The notes beneath the pieces were generated by a model, which was not told where the DNA came from, made no database searches, and saw only the letters and a program-made list of their open reading frames with translations. Below are positions 8,531-18,033 of a stretch of DNA of 64,000 nucleotides, in pieces. How positions within the stretch are numbered: position 1 is the first letter of the stretch; the number at the start of each line of letters is the position of its first letter. Source of the stretch: Streptomyces sp. ISL-10 (GTDB taxonomy: Bacteria > Actinomycetota > Actinomycetes > Streptomycetales > Streptomycetaceae); contig NZ_JAGGOJ010000031.1 in the NCBI RefSeq assembly GCF_018614575.1, forward strand, positions 1-64,000. The letters are read 5' to 3'. Both the position numbers and the translations under genes were made by a program.

Positions 8531-8562
8531 CAGTTTTCTGTATCTGCTGACGAGGAGTGCAC

Positions 8563-9159
8563 ATGTCCGAGGTCAAGATCGCCGCTGAGCTCCGTTCCGA
8601 GTTCGGCAAGGGCGCCGCCCGCCGTGTCCGCCGTGACAACAAGGTCCCGGGTGTTCTGTACGGTCACGGCACCGACCCGGTCCACATCATCCTGCCGGGC
8701 CACGAGCTGCTGCTCGCCCTGCGTACCCCGAACGTCCTTCTTGCCCTCGACATCGACGGCAAGAACGAGCTCGCCATCCCGAAGGCCGTGCAGCGCGACC
8801 CGCTGAAGGGCTTCCTGGAGCACGTCGACCTGCTGCTGGTGAAGCGCGGCGAGAAGGTCAACGTCGAGATCCCGGTCCACACCGAGGGCGAGCTGGCCCC
8901 GGGCGCCTTCCTGCTGGAGCACGTGCTCAACGCTCTGCCGGTCGAGGCCGAGGCCACCCACATCCCCGAGTCCGTCTCGGTCTCCATCGAGGGCCTGTCG
9001 GCCGGTGACTCCGTGCTCGCCAAGGACATCACCCTGCCGAAGGGCACCACCCTGGCCGTCGAGGAGGACGCTGTCGTCCTGCAGATCCTGGCCGCGCAGG
9101 CCGAGGAGCCGGCCGCCGAGGGCGCCGAGGGCGAGGGCGAAGAGGCCGCCGAGGCCTGA
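8563..9159 (+). CDS. rplY: 50S ribosomal protein L25 / general stress protein Ctc
   Basis: The protein binds 5S rRNA in the large ribosomal subunit. The 198 residues comprise an N-terminal L25 domain (starting MSEVKIAAELRSEFGKGAAR, with VPGVLYGHG) and a C-terminal TL5-type domain, ending in an acidic Glu/Ala tail. The ATG at 8563 is preceded by GAGGAG at 8552-8557. The GTG at 8557 overlaps that site and is less likely. A terminator follows the gene. Confidence 0.95.
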   Translation: MSEVKIAAELRSEFGKGAARRVRRDNKVPGVLYGHGTDPVHIILPGHELLLALRTPNVLLALDIDGKNELAIPKAVQRDPLKGFLEHVDLLLVKRGEKVNVEIPVHTEGELAPGAFLLEHVLNALPVEAEATHIPESVSVSIEGLSAGDSVLAKDITLPKGTTLAVEEDAVVLQILAAQAEEPAAEGAEGEGEEAAEA

Positions 9160-9185
9160 GCCGTAAGCTCTGCTTGAGCTTGGAC

Positions 9186-9217
9186 ACGGGGTGGCGGGCT
9201 TCGGCCGGCCGCCCCGT
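9186..9217 (+). terminator. Terminator after rplY
   Basis: ACGGGGTGGC (9186-9195) pairs with GCCGCCCCGT (9208-9217) with one wobble and is followed by TTCTTTT. It separates rplY from pth, although read-through is possible. Confidence 0.75.
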
Positions 9218-9288
9218 TTCTTTTCCCGGCCTCCTTTTTCCCGCCTTCCGCCCTTCCCGCCTTCCGCCAACGAGGAGACGCAGCGCAG

Positions 9289-9882
9289 ATGTCCGACGTG
9301 AACGCACCCTGGCTGATCGTGGGCCTCGGCAATCCGGGGCCCGGTTACGCCGCCAACCGCCACAATGTGGGCTTCATGGTCGCCGACCTGCTGGCCGAGC
9401 GGATCGGCGGATCGTTCAAGCGTGCGCAGAAGGCGCAGGCGCAGGTGCTGGAGGGCCGCATCGGCGCTCCGGGCCCTTCGAATCGCCGGGTGATCCTGGC
9501 GAAGCCCATGTCGTACATGAATCTGTCCGGCGGTCCGGTGACGGCGCTGCGGGACTTCTACAAGGTGCCCACGGCGAACATCGTCGCCGTGCACGACGAG
9601 CTGGACATCGACTTCGGCACGCTGCGGCTGAAGTTGGGCGGCGGTGACAACGGCCACAACGGACTGAAGTCGATGACGAAGGCGATGGGCCCGGACTACC
9701 ACCGGGTGCGGTTCGGCATCGGCCGCCCGCCGGGCCGGATGCAGGTCGCGGACTTCGTGCTGAAGGACTTCTCGTCGGCGGAGCGCAAGGAGCTCGGCTA
9801 CTTCGTGGACCGCGCGGCGGACGCAGCGGAGTGCCTGGTGATCGACGGCCTGGAGCGGGCGCAGGGGACGTACAACTCCTGA
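9289..9882 (+). CDS. pth: Peptidyl-tRNA hydrolase
   Basis: Pth releases tRNA from prematurely dropped peptidyl-tRNA. The 197-aa protein shows the N-terminal VGLGNPGPGYAANRHNVGF motif with the catalytic His in RHN, the AKPMSYMNLSG motif, and HDELDIDFG followed by GGGDNGHNGLKS. Length and motifs are normal. GAGGAG lies 11 bp before the ATG. The core gene order breaks here: the next genes are type VII secretion genes, and ppc resumes only at 33 kb. Confidence 0.96.
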   Translation: MSDVNAPWLIVGLGNPGPGYAANRHNVGFMVADLLAERIGGSFKRAQKAQAQVLEGRIGAPGPSNRRVILAKPMSYMNLSGGPVTALRDFYKVPTANIVAVHDELDIDFGTLRLKLGGGDNGHNGLKSMTKAMGPDYHRVRFGIGRPPGRMQVADFVLKDFSSAERKELGYFVDRAADAAECLVIDGLERAQGTYNS

Positions 9883-9983
9883 GTCGGGAGCGTGGCGGGG
9901 CCGGACCGTTCAGCGTGGCCCCGGAGTGGGCCGCTGTCGTGGCCATGCTCTATGTTGCAGAGGCAATGCGAGGGGGGTTCCGC

Positions 9984-10073
9984 ATGCCTGGGGGACGGCA
10001 GCCGCAGACCGTCGCCGGCCGTGACGCTTCGACGGGCAGGAGCGCGACGGACGGCCCTGCGATGGGCGACTGA
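9984..10073 (+). CDS. Possible 29-aa small ORF ahead of T7SS genes
   Basis: An ATG at 9984 follows a strong GAGGGGGG site by 6 bp and opens 29 codons (MPGGRQPQTVAG...PAMGD). It ends 16 bp before the next gene. It has no recognisable domain and may be a leader peptide or chance. Confidence 0.3.
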   Translation: MPGGRQPQTVAGRDASTGRSATDGPAMGD

Positions 10074-10089
10074 GGCGACGGAGCGACGG

Positions 10090-10386
10090 ATGTCACGGGA
10101 TTACGACAGTCAACTTCTGGAGTCGGTGGCGGTACGCCGGCGCCGCATGCGGGATGCGCTGCTCTTCGGAGCGCAGCGGACACGCCGCACCGCGGACGAA
10201 AGACTCGGGAAGTTGTTCGCGGGTATCGCGATAGCGGCAGTGCTGTGCGCCGGATGCGTTGGATGGTCCTTCCTCCAGCACACGTTGGAGAAGCAGAAGG
10301 CCGAGCAGAAGCGCCAGGATCAGCGGTACCAGCAGCCGGCGCAGTCCCCGGAGCCGGAGAAGTCGACGGGTGCCGGAAAGAGCTGA
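10090..10386 (+). CDS. Small single-pass membrane protein at head of T7SS locus
   Basis: This 98-aa protein has a charged Arg-rich N-terminus (residues 1-42), one hydrophobic segment LFAGIAIAAVLCAGCVGWSF at ~43-62, and a Lys/Gln/Glu-rich C-terminus (EKQKAEQKRQDQRYQ) that is probably coiled. It reads toward eccD in the same direction, 135 bp upstream. I do not recognise a named family. Position suggests a membrane accessory of the secretion system, which is inference. Confidence 0.7.
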   Translation: MSRDYDSQLLESVAVRRRRMRDALLFGAQRTRRTADERLGKLFAGIAIAAVLCAGCVGWSFLQHTLEKQKAEQKRQDQRYQQPAQSPEPEKSTGAGKS

Positions 10387-10521
10387 CGACGACGCCGGTC
10401 ATGCGCGACGAGTTCGCAGTGGCGGAGAGATTACCGGAAGAGGATCGGGGGATTCGGTGACGATACAGATCGGCGCAAAACGCCCAGGAGTTCGCTGCGG
10501 CGCGGTGATAGGTTCCCGCAA

Positions 10522-11877
10522 GTGGTGAGTACAGCAACGACTTCCCGGGCGCAACTGAGCAGGGTGACGCTGGTCGGCGAGCGACGCCGCGCGGACATCG
10601 TCCTGCCCTCCGACACTCCCATCGGTCAACTGCTCCCGGACATCCTCCAGTTGCTGGACGACCGGGCCGCGTCGCGTCCTATGACACGGCAGTTGCTCAC
10701 CGCCGACGGCTCGGCGCTGTCGCACGAGAGCACGCTGGCCTCGGCCGGGATATCCGACGGCGCCGTCCTTCACTTGGTCAGGATTCACTCCGCCCCGCCT
10801 GCCCCGGTGGTGCACGACGTCATCGACCTGGTCGCTGACGACCTCGACCTGCAGACCTGGCGCTGGCGGCCGGGGGCCCGCCGTGCGGCCGCGGGGGTGG
10901 CCACCGTCGCGTTCGCGGTGATCGCCGCGCTGCTCGCCCGCCGTGAGATCGCGCTCGGCTCCCTGGCGGGCGCGCTCGGGGCCGTCATGCTCGTCCTCGC
11001 GACTGCTGGAGCGATCGTCGCCAGGATCGGACGGGGCAACCGCGGTCTGGCGACCGCTCTCCTGTTGACCTCCGGCGGGCTCGGCGTGCTCGCCGCGTGG
11101 ACCGCAGCCGACGCCTACGGCTGGCCCGGCACCGCACGGCTTGCCGTCGTCGCGACGTCGCTGGTTCTGACGCTGCTGCTCCTCGGTTATTTCTCGCCGC
11201 TCGGTCGTGGAGGGCTCATCGGAGCCATGGCCACCGGTGTCGTCACGGTCGTGTGGGAAGCCGTTGCCGCCGTCCAGGACGAGCCGGCCCGGCTGGGCGC
11301 GGTCATGGCCCTCTTCTCCGTGGTGCTGCTCGGCGTGCTGCCGCGGATCGCCCTGATGGCATCGGGACTCACCGCCCTCGACGACCGCCGCTCGGGTGGC
11401 ATTTCCGTCAGCCGCCACCAGGTGGACAACGCGCTCGCCGCCACACACCGCGGGCTCGCCCTCGCGACGATGGTCGCAGCGGTGTCGGCCGCCGCCGCAG
11501 GGTGGCTGCTCACGCTGGCCGAGAAACCGACCGTATGGACGGTGGTGCTGCCCTCGCTCGTCGCCGTGGTGCTGCTGTCCCGCGCGAGGGCCTTCCCACT
11601 GGTCGCTGAGGTGGTGGCCCTCTTCGCCGCTGCCGCGGCACTCGTGGTACGCCTCGTGGTGCTGTGGATGCAGCACACCGCGGGTGCCGGTCCGCTCGCC
11701 GTGTTGTGCGCGGCCGCCGTGGTGCCGTTGCTCGTCCTGGCGGTGCAGCCTCCCGAACATGTCCGGGTCCGGCTGCGGCGGACGGCCGATCTGGTCGAGT
11801 CGATCGGGGTGGTGGGGCTCTTCCCGCTCGCCGTGGGGGTGTTCGGCGCGTACGGACAGCTGCTCAACAAGTTCTGA
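10522..11877 (+). CDS. eccD: Type VII secretion integral membrane protein EccD
   Basis: EccD forms the membrane-embedded core of the ESX channel. Residues ~1-90 form the ubiquitin-like (YukD-type) domain (RVTLVGERRRADIVLPSDTP near the start). About eleven hydrophobic segments follow from residue ~115 to the C-terminus, including a short cytosolic loop around ALDDRRSGG. The total of 451 aa is close to the usual length. The first of two adjacent GTG codons, at 10522, was used. It is followed by the ParA-like ATPase and EccC on the same strand. EccB, EccE and mycosin genes are not adjacent. Confidence 0.85.
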   Translation: MVSTATTSRAQLSRVTLVGERRRADIVLPSDTPIGQLLPDILQLLDDRAASRPMTRQLLTADGSALSHESTLASAGISDGAVLHLVRIHSAPPAPVVHDVIDLVADDLDLQTWRWRPGARRAAAGVATVAFAVIAALLARREIALGSLAGALGAVMLVLATAGAIVARIGRGNRGLATALLLTSGGLGVLAAWTAADAYGWPGTARLAVVATSLVLTLLLLGYFSPLGRGGLIGAMATGVVTVVWEAVAAVQDEPARLGAVMALFSVVLLGVLPRIALMASGLTALDDRRSGGISVSRHQVDNALAATHRGLALATMVAAVSAAAAGWLLTLAEKPTVWTVVLPSLVAVVLLSRARAFPLVAEVVALFAAAAALVVRLVVLWMQHTAGAGPLAVLCAAAVVPLLVLAVQPPEHVRVRLRRTADLVESIGVVGLFPLAVGVFGAYGQLLNKF

Positions 11878-11931
11878 GTCAACGCGAGGGCGCTCCGGGG
11901 GCGGGGCAGCAGGGCGGAGGGGACGGCAGGC

Positions 11932-13191
11932 ATGCCGAACGGAGACAACTGGCAGCGGGATCTGCTGCGTGACCTCACAGGGGGTGAGCGGAGTCCGGAT
12001 ACAGCCTCGTCGCAGGGTAGTTCCACGCCCCGCCCGGCGGGCGGCGCCGGATCGCAGACACAGCCCGCCCATCAGCCGCAGCCGGGGCCGCAACCTCAGT
12101 CGCAGCCCCATCACGTCCCGACCCCGGGCCCGGTGGCGGGGAATCAGGCACCGCAGGCGCATCCGCACCCGGCCCCCACGCAAGGCAGCCCGGGCAACCA
12201 CCCTCAGGTGCAGCCCCATCCCAGTCCCACATCTCCCCGGGCCGCCGGCCCCGCCGCCCGGCCGCGGCACAGCCCCGACTCACGGCCCGTCGTCAGCGCG
12301 GACGTCGCCGCGGCACGTCGCGGACCCCGCCGCGGCGAGTCCTTCGCCGCCCGCGCCGCCCGCGCCGTGGGCCGCATCGTCGTCTCGTCGGCCGCGCGTG
12401 AGGTCGCCGAGACCACCCGCACCGCGGAGGTTCTCCAGCAACCGGTGACGACCGGTCGCCAGATAGCGGTCACCTCCATACGCGGCGGCGCGGGCAAGTC
12501 GACCGTCGCCGCGCTGCTCGGCATCACGTACTCCCACTACCGGCAGGACCCCGTCCTCCTGGTCGAGGCCGACCCGGCGCTCGGCTCACTGCCGCTGCGG
12601 CTCGGTGCGGAGGCACTGCGCTGGACAATCGGCGACGTGGCAGACATCGTCGAGCCGCAGATGTCCCTGCTCGACGTCACCGGCTATCTCGTCCAGCTTC
12701 CGGGCAACGCCTGGCTGCTGCCCGGCAGTCAGGGTCAGATCGGCGCGATGCTCGACACTCGGGCGTACGAGCGGGTCATGGTGGCGCTGCGCCGCTATTT
12801 CGGTGTGACGGTCGTCGACTGCGAGACGCTGCCCGCCGAAGTCGCCCGCGTCGCGCTCTCCGCCGCCCAGGCCCGCGTCCTGACCGCACCCGCCACCCTG
12901 GAGGGCATGGCCAGCACGCATGAGGTGCTCCAGTGGATGCAAGGGCTGCCCCGGCACATGATCGAGGGCACCGTCGTCGTGCTGACCGAACTGGTGCCGC
13001 ACACCGGGCTCGACCTGGGCAAGGCGGTCGCGCGGCTCGAAGCGACGGGAGCGGGCGTGCATGTCCTGCCCTACGACCGGCACCTGGCGGCAGGCGGTGC
13101 CATACACACCGGCCTGCTGGCCCGTTCGACCCGGCAGGCCGCCGCCCGTATCGCGGCCGACGTGTTCCAGCTCTCGCAGAAACGTCACTGA
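11932..13191 (+). CDS. ParA/MinD-like ATPase of T7SS locus
   Basis: This 419-residue protein has a disordered Pro/Gln/His-rich N-terminal region of ~120 residues, then a P-loop NTPase with the deviant Walker A RGGAGKST at 184-191 and an EADPALG motif after it. The architecture matches ESX-associated ParA-like ATPases (EspI type), which may regulate or position secretion. It lies 54 bp after eccD and 63 bp before eccC, consistent with an operon. Its specific role is inferred from context. Confidence 0.8.
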   Translation: MPNGDNWQRDLLRDLTGGERSPDTASSQGSSTPRPAGGAGSQTQPAHQPQPGPQPQSQPHHVPTPGPVAGNQAPQAHPHPAPTQGSPGNHPQVQPHPSPTSPRAAGPAARPRHSPDSRPVVSADVAAARRGPRRGESFAARAARAVGRIVVSSAAREVAETTRTAEVLQQPVTTGRQIAVTSIRGGAGKSTVAALLGITYSHYRQDPVLLVEADPALGSLPLRLGAEALRWTIGDVADIVEPQMSLLDVTGYLVQLPGNAWLLPGSQGQIGAMLDTRAYERVMVALRRYFGVTVVDCETLPAEVARVALSAAQARVLTAPATLEGMASTHEVLQWMQGLPRHMIEGTVVVLTELVPHTGLDLGKAVARLEATGAGVHVLPYDRHLAAGGAIHTGLLARSTRQAAARIAADVFQLSQKRH

Positions 13192-13229
13192 TCCCATGCC
13201 GAGCCCGATGGTTCCCATGCCGAGCCCGA
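13192..13229 (+). repeat. 17-bp direct repeat before eccC
   Basis: TCCCATGCCGAGCCCGA occurs at 13192-13208 and again at 13213-13229, in the short gap between the ParA-like gene and eccC. A looser set of similar ATGCCCGACC units lies just after eccC (about 17270-17320). Confidence 0.6.
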
Positions 13230-13254
13230 CCGTGAACGACGACGGACGACGACG

Positions 13255-16200
13255 ATGAGCACCCGACTGATACACCGCCCGGCCCGGACCACACGACCCG
13301 CGGCCGCCTCCGCCCCCCGCACCATCGAGGCCCCGCCGAACCTCCCCGAGGGGAAGGCGGGCAACATCGCGATGTCGCTGTTGCCCGTCGCCGGTGTCAT
13401 GTCGTCCGTCGTGATGATGACGGTCGTACGCAACAGCCAGTTCGCCGCGCTCGGTGCGATCATCCTCGTCGTCACCATCGTCGGCTCGGTCGTGCTGGTC
13501 TTCTCGCAGCGCGGCAAGGCGCAGCGCACCCGCCGCACTCAGCGCGAGGCATACCTGGCCTATCTGGAGGAGCTGCGCGAGGAGCTTTCCGCCGAGGAGC
13601 GCGAGCGCCGTGAGCGGGCCGGCGTCCTCGATCCGCCGCCGCTCGCCCTGTACGACGTCGTCCGCGACCCCGCCCGCCTCTGGGAGCGCCGCCGCGTGGA
13701 CGGCGACTTCCTGCGGGTGCGGCTCGGCGCCGGCGAGATGACCGTACGTGATCTCAAGGTCGCGGAGCAGGGCTCGTCCGTTCTCACTCCGCCCGACCGC
13801 TTCATGCTCAACGAGGCGTCGGCGCTCACCTCACGCTTCCGTACCGGCACCGAACTTCCGCTCACCGTCCCCCTCGACCGCGTCGGCAACATCAGCGTCG
13901 TCGGCCCCCGCGAGGACTGCCTGCGCGTGGCACGTGCCCTGATCGTCCAGGCCGCCGCCCTGCACGCGCCCGACGACGTGGGCATCGCGATCGCCGTACC
14001 CGGTGACCGGCGGCGCGACTGGGAGTGGGCGAAGTGGATGCCGCATCTGCTCGACACCGATCAGTTCGACGGACCGGTCGCTGCGCGGCGTATCGCCCCG
14101 TCCGTTTCCCAGCTCGCCCGGCAGATCGGTCCCGAACTGCGCCGTCGCGCCTCCTACGCCGCCGAAGTGCGGCGCGGCCTGTCCGGCAAGGACGCCCTGA
14201 CCATGACGTCCAGACTGCTCGTCGTCAGTGACGGGCACGGCGAGGACGCCGTCGACCTGCCGCGCCCCGATGACGCGGTCGGCCTGCGCGAGATGGGCGT
14301 CACCGTCCTGCACCTGCTCCAGGAGAGGATCCAGGAGCCGGGCCACGTCGGCGTACGGATCACCGTCGACGGCGACCAGGTGGTCACGGAGGACCTGCGC
14401 GAAGAGGAGACGATCAGCGCTCACGGCACGGTGGACGAGGTGGGCATCGCGTTCGCGGAGGGCCTGGCCCGGATGCTGGCGCCGCTGCGGCTCTCGGCGG
14501 AGTCCCTCACCGACGCCCCGCTCGCCGGGCCGGTCGATTTCGCCGATCTGCTCGGTATCGAGGACGTGGCGGGACTTGATCTGTCGCAGCTGTGGGCGCC
14601 GCGCGGTGAGCGTGCCTTCCTGCGCGTGCCCATCGGCATCAGCGACTCCCGTGAACCGGTGCTCCTGGATCTGAAGGAGTCTTCCGAGCTCGGGATGGGC
14701 CCGCACGGCCTGTGCGTCGGCGCCACCGGTTCCGGAAAGTCGGAGCTGCTGCGCACCCTGGTCCTCGCTCTGGTGGCCACGCATCCGCCGGAGGACCTCG
14801 CACTCGTCCTGGTCGACTACAAGGGCGGTGCGACCTTCGCGCCGTTCGCGGACCTGCCCCATGTGGCGGGTGTCATCACCAATCTGGAGAACCAGGCGGG
14901 GCTCGTCGAGCGTGTCCACGCCTCGCTCGCGGGCGAGGTCAAGCGCCGCCAGCAGGTCCTCAAGGACGCAGGCAACGTCGCCGACATCGGCCACTACGCC
15001 GCCCTGCGCGCCGCGAAGCGCCCCGACCTGGAGCCGCTGCCGCACCTCTTCGTCGTGATCGACGAGTTCGGCGAACTCCTCACCGCCAAGCCGGACTTCA
15101 TCGACCTGTTCCTGTCCATCGGCCGCATCGGCCGCTCCATCGGCGTGCACCTGCTGCTGTCCAGCCAGCGCATCGAGGGCGGCAGGCTCAAGGGTCTGGA
15201 CACCTATCTCTCCTACCGGCTCGGCCTGCGTACGTTCTCCGCCGACGAGTCCCGCACGGTCCTGGACACCGTGGACGCCTTCCACCTGCCGCCGCTGCCG
15301 GGCTTCGGTTACCTCAAGGTCGACACGAGCCACTACGAGCGCTTCAAGGCGAGTTACGTCTCCGGCGCCTACCGCGGCCCCGTGCGGCGCGTCGAGGAGG
15401 ACGAGACCGGCCCCCTCGCGCTGGAGTACGAGGCGTACAACACGCTGGGCTCACCCGACGACTCGGCCCCGCAGGAGCAGACGGTGCGGCGTCGGGAGAC
15501 CGGCCCGACCGAGCTGGGCGTCGTGGTCGCGCAGTTGGAGAGCGCCGCCGACCCGGTGCGCCGGATCTGGCTGCCCCCACTGCCCGCTGCCGTCGCGCTG
15601 GACGATGTGGCGGGCCCGCTGGAGGTCGGCGGGCGGGGGACGCAGCTGTCGAAGCGTCGCGGACAGCTGATGGTGCCGATCGGACTGCTCGACGACCCGA
15701 CCAAGCAGTGGCAGGGCCAGTGGTACCTCGACCTCACCGTGGCAGGCGGCCACGCCGCCGTCATCGGCGGCCCGCAGTCCGGCAAGACAACCCTCCTGCG
15801 CACCCTCGTTCTCTCCCTTGCCCTGACCCACACGCCGCAGGAGGTCGGCGTCTACGGCCTCGACCTGGTCGGCGGCGGGCTCCAGGCCCTCGCCGGACTC
15901 CCCCACGTCGGGGGCGTGGCGGGCCGCGCGGACCGTGAACGCGCGGCACGCACCGTCGAAGAGGTGCGGAACATGCTCGCGCTGCGCGAGGACGTCTTCC
16001 GTGAACACGGGATCGACTCCGTCGAGCAGCTGCGCATCCTGCATGCTGCGGGCCGGCTGCCCGAGCTGGCCTCGGCCGAGATCGTGCTCGTCATCGACGG
16101 TTTCGGCGCGCTGCGGGACGACTTCGAGGAACTGGACGACGCCGTCGTGGACATCCTCAAGCGGGGCGGCGGCTACGGCGTCCATGTCGTCGCCGGCATG

Positions 16201-17229
16201 CTCCGCTGGAACGACGTCCGCATCGCCACCCAGTCGAATTTCGGTACCCGCGTCGAACTGCGCCTCAACGACCCGAGCGAGTCCAGCATCGACCGCAAGC
16301 TCGCCGAGACGCTCTCGCCGGACGAGCCCGGCCGGGCGCTCACCGACGGCAAGCTGTTCGCGCAGGTCGCGCTGCCCCGTACCGACTCGCTCCCGGACGT
16401 CTCGGAGCTCGGCGCGGTCCTGGAACACACCGCGCGGACGATCCGTGCCACCTGGAGCGGCGAGGTCGCCCAGCCCGTACGGGTCCTGCCGCACGTCCTG
16501 GAGCCGCACCTCCTGCCCGGCCCGGCCGCCGAGCCACGGAAGGTGCCGATCGGCCTGGACCAGACGGCGCTGGCGCCGGTGCTGCTCGACCTGTTCGCCC
16601 ATGACCAGCACCTGCTGATCATGGGCGACAGCGAGTGCGGCAAGACGAATTTGCTGAGGACGATCGCCGACGGCCTCATGGACCGCTATGGCGAGGACGA
16701 ACTGGTCTTCGCCGTCATGGACCCGCGGCGCAGTTTGCGCGGCGCGGTCCCCGAGGAGTTCAACGGCGGCTACGCCTACAACGCCAAGCTCTGCGCCGGG
16801 CTTTCCGCGGGAATCGCCACCGAACTGGAGAAGCGGCTGCCTGACGAGAACGCCCGTCTGGAGGATCTGGAGCCGGGCAGCTGGGGCAGCGGCCCTCGGA
16901 TCGTCGTCCTCGTCGACGACTACGACGTGCTGACCACGGCCGGCCAGTCGCCGCTCGGTCCGTTCCTGCCGTACATCCCCTCCGCGGTCGACATCGGCCT
17001 GCACTTCGTTCTGACGCGCCGTGTCGCGGGCGCGTCGCGCGGGATGTACGAGCCGCTGGTGCAGGGCCTGCGCGAATCAGGGGCGTCGGCGGTCCTGATG
17101 GCGGGCGACCGCAGCGAGGGGCAGTTGTTCCCCGGGGTGTACGCGTCCCAGCAGCCGCCGGGACGCGGGCTTTTCATCCGACGGGGACAGTCGAACCGCC
17201 TGATCCAGACCGTGTACACGCCACGGTGA
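13255..17229 (+). CDS. eccC: Type VII secretion FtsK/SpoIIIE ATPase EccC
   Basis: EccC powers and gates ESX export. The 1324-aa protein is the fused form. Two membrane segments occur at ~residues 40-85, followed by a charged region. Three FtsK-type ATPase domains have Walker A motifs GATGSGKSE (~491), GGPQSGKTT (~838) and GDSECGKTN (~1124). The first has a complete Walker B (VVIDEFGELL). The second (IVLVIDGFG) and third (IVVLVDDYD) lack the catalytic Glu, the degenerate pattern known for EccC domains 2 and 3, which bind rather than drive substrate. ATG at 13255. The WXG100 genes follow downstream. Confidence 0.93.
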   Translation: MSTRLIHRPARTTRPAAASAPRTIEAPPNLPEGKAGNIAMSLLPVAGVMSSVVMMTVVRNSQFAALGAIILVVTIVGSVVLVFSQRGKAQRTRRTQREAYLAYLEELREELSAEERERRERAGVLDPPPLALYDVVRDPARLWERRRVDGDFLRVRLGAGEMTVRDLKVAEQGSSVLTPPDRFMLNEASALTSRFRTGTELPLTVPLDRVGNISVVGPREDCLRVARALIVQAAALHAPDDVGIAIAVPGDRRRDWEWAKWMPHLLDTDQFDGPVAARRIAPSVSQLARQIGPELRRRASYAAEVRRGLSGKDALTMTSRLLVVSDGHGEDAVDLPRPDDAVGLREMGVTVLHLLQERIQEPGHVGVRITVDGDQVVTEDLREEETISAHGTVDEVGIAFAEGLARMLAPLRLSAESLTDAPLAGPVDFADLLGIEDVAGLDLSQLWAPRGERAFLRVPIGISDSREPVLLDLKESSELGMGPHGLCVGATGSGKSELLRTLVLALVATHPPEDLALVLVDYKGGATFAPFADLPHVAGVITNLENQAGLVERVHASLAGEVKRRQQVLKDAGNVADIGHYAALRAAKRPDLEPLPHLFVVIDEFGELLTAKPDFIDLFLSIGRIGRSIGVHLLLSSQRIEGGRLKGLDTYLSYRLGLRTFSADESRTVLDTVDAFHLPPLPGFGYLKVDTSHYERFKASYVSGAYRGPVRRVEEDETGPLALEYEAYNTLGSPDDSAPQEQTVRRRETGPTELGVVVAQLESAADPVRRIWLPPLPAAVALDDVAGPLEVGGRGTQLSKRRGQLMVPIGLLDDPTKQWQGQWYLDLTVAGGHAAVIGGPQSGKTTLLRTLVLSLALTHTPQEVGVYGLDLVGGGLQALAGLPHVGGVAGRADRERAARTVEEVRNMLALREDVFREHGIDSVEQLRILHAAGRLPELASAEIVLVIDGFGALRDDFEELDDAVVDILKRGGGYGVHVVAGMLRWNDVRIATQSNFGTRVELRLNDPSESSIDRKLAETLSPDEPGRALTDGKLFAQVALPRTDSLPDVSELGAVLEHTARTIRATWSGEVAQPVRVLPHVLEPHLLPGPAAEPRKVPIGLDQTALAPVLLDLFAHDQHLLIMGDSECGKTNLLRTIADGLMDRYGEDELVFAVMDPRRSLRGAVPEEFNGGYAYNAKLCAGLSAGIATELEKRLPDENARLEDLEPGSWGSGPRIVVLVDDYDVLTTAGQSPLGPFLPYIPSAVDIGLHFVLTRRVAGASRGMYEPLVQGLRESGASAVLMAGDRSEGQLFPGVYASQQPPGRGLFIRRGQSNRLIQTVYTPR

Positions 17230-17368
17230 TCTGCCGCTTTCGCCAGGCGCTCACGGCACACCGACCGGACGATGCCCGACCGCACGATGCCCGACCCGAC
17301 CGTGGCCGAACCGACCGTGCCGGGACCGGCCGCGCGACCATCCCAAGACCCAGGAGCAGGACGACCCC

Positions 17369-17530
17369 ATGACCAAGGACGTCATCGCCCTCACCGACCG
17401 TATGCCCGACCCTTCGAGCGTGCTCGCCGGCCTGTCTGGGTGGGGCGACTTCGAGCGACTGGTGAGCCACCTCAAGGGGGCGCATGGAAAACGTCATCAC
17501 GCCAAATCCCGTTTCCCCGACCGGTATTGA
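17369..17530 (+). pseudogene. Truncated DUF6177-family N-terminus
   Basis: An ATG at 17369 opens 53 codons. The first ~22 residues (MTKDVIALTDRMPDPSSVLA) closely match the start of the full DUF6177 protein at 20762 (MTYDVIALTPGMPDARSMLA). The similarity then ends and the frame closes after GKRHHAKSRFPDRY. A DUF6177 gene directly after eccC appears to have lost all but its first 65 bp. It could instead be a very short functional protein, but nothing supports that. Confidence 0.65.
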
Positions 17531-17650
17531 TCGGTCTGGTGTGACATTGTCAACTCCGACTCGGAGTGTCGCGAATGTTGATTGCTTCTGTGGCGCGCGA
17601 GTTGGTAGGCATGAGCTTCGTACGACCATCTGAACGAACGGGGGAGTTCG

Positions 17651-17986
17651 ATGAAGTTCGACATGGGCGCACAGACCCTTTCCAGCCTGACATCGCAGTC
17701 GCATGGCTCCAGCCGTGACCTGGGGCTGTTGATCCGTCAGCTGATCCAGGCGGCAGCTCCGCTGGAGGGCAGGTTCAACGGGTCGGGCAAGGCGGCGTTC
17801 GACCTGTTCAAGTCCCGCGCGGACGAGATCACGGCAGATCTGAACGCCTCGCTGGCGGCGATCCTGGGCGGCCAGTCCGGGATGGACGCGGCGTTCGGCT
17901 CCGGTGATCAGGAGCAGGACGAGAACGCGAAGACGCAGATGTCGGCGGCGAACTTCGACGCGGCGCGGTTCTCGGGTCGTAGCTGA
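17651..17986 (+). CDS. WXG100-family ESX protein (first of pair)
   Basis: This 111-aa helical protein begins MKFDMGAQTLSSLTSQSH and has the central turn at RFNGSGKAAFD, where the WXG motif appears as FNG. The second helix follows (ADEITADLNASLAAIL), then a polar tail. GGGGGAG lies 8 bp before the ATG. It pairs with the next WXG100 gene 47 bp downstream, as EsxA/EsxB-type heterodimers do. Secretion through the adjacent EccC is expected. Confidence 0.85.
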   Translation: MKFDMGAQTLSSLTSQSHGSSRDLGLLIRQLIQAAAPLEGRFNGSGKAAFDLFKSRADEITADLNASLAAILGGQSGMDAAFGSGDQEQDENAKTQMSAANFDAARFSGRS

Positions 17987-18033
17987 CCTGCCAGCGTGGC
18001 AGCAGTGTCCGAAACTTACGGGGAGTGATTGTG

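Noticed and set aside
7045..9702. 885-codon minus-strand frame across prs, rplY and pth
   Set aside because: It spans three unmistakable plus-strand genes and their terminators, so it cannot be real.
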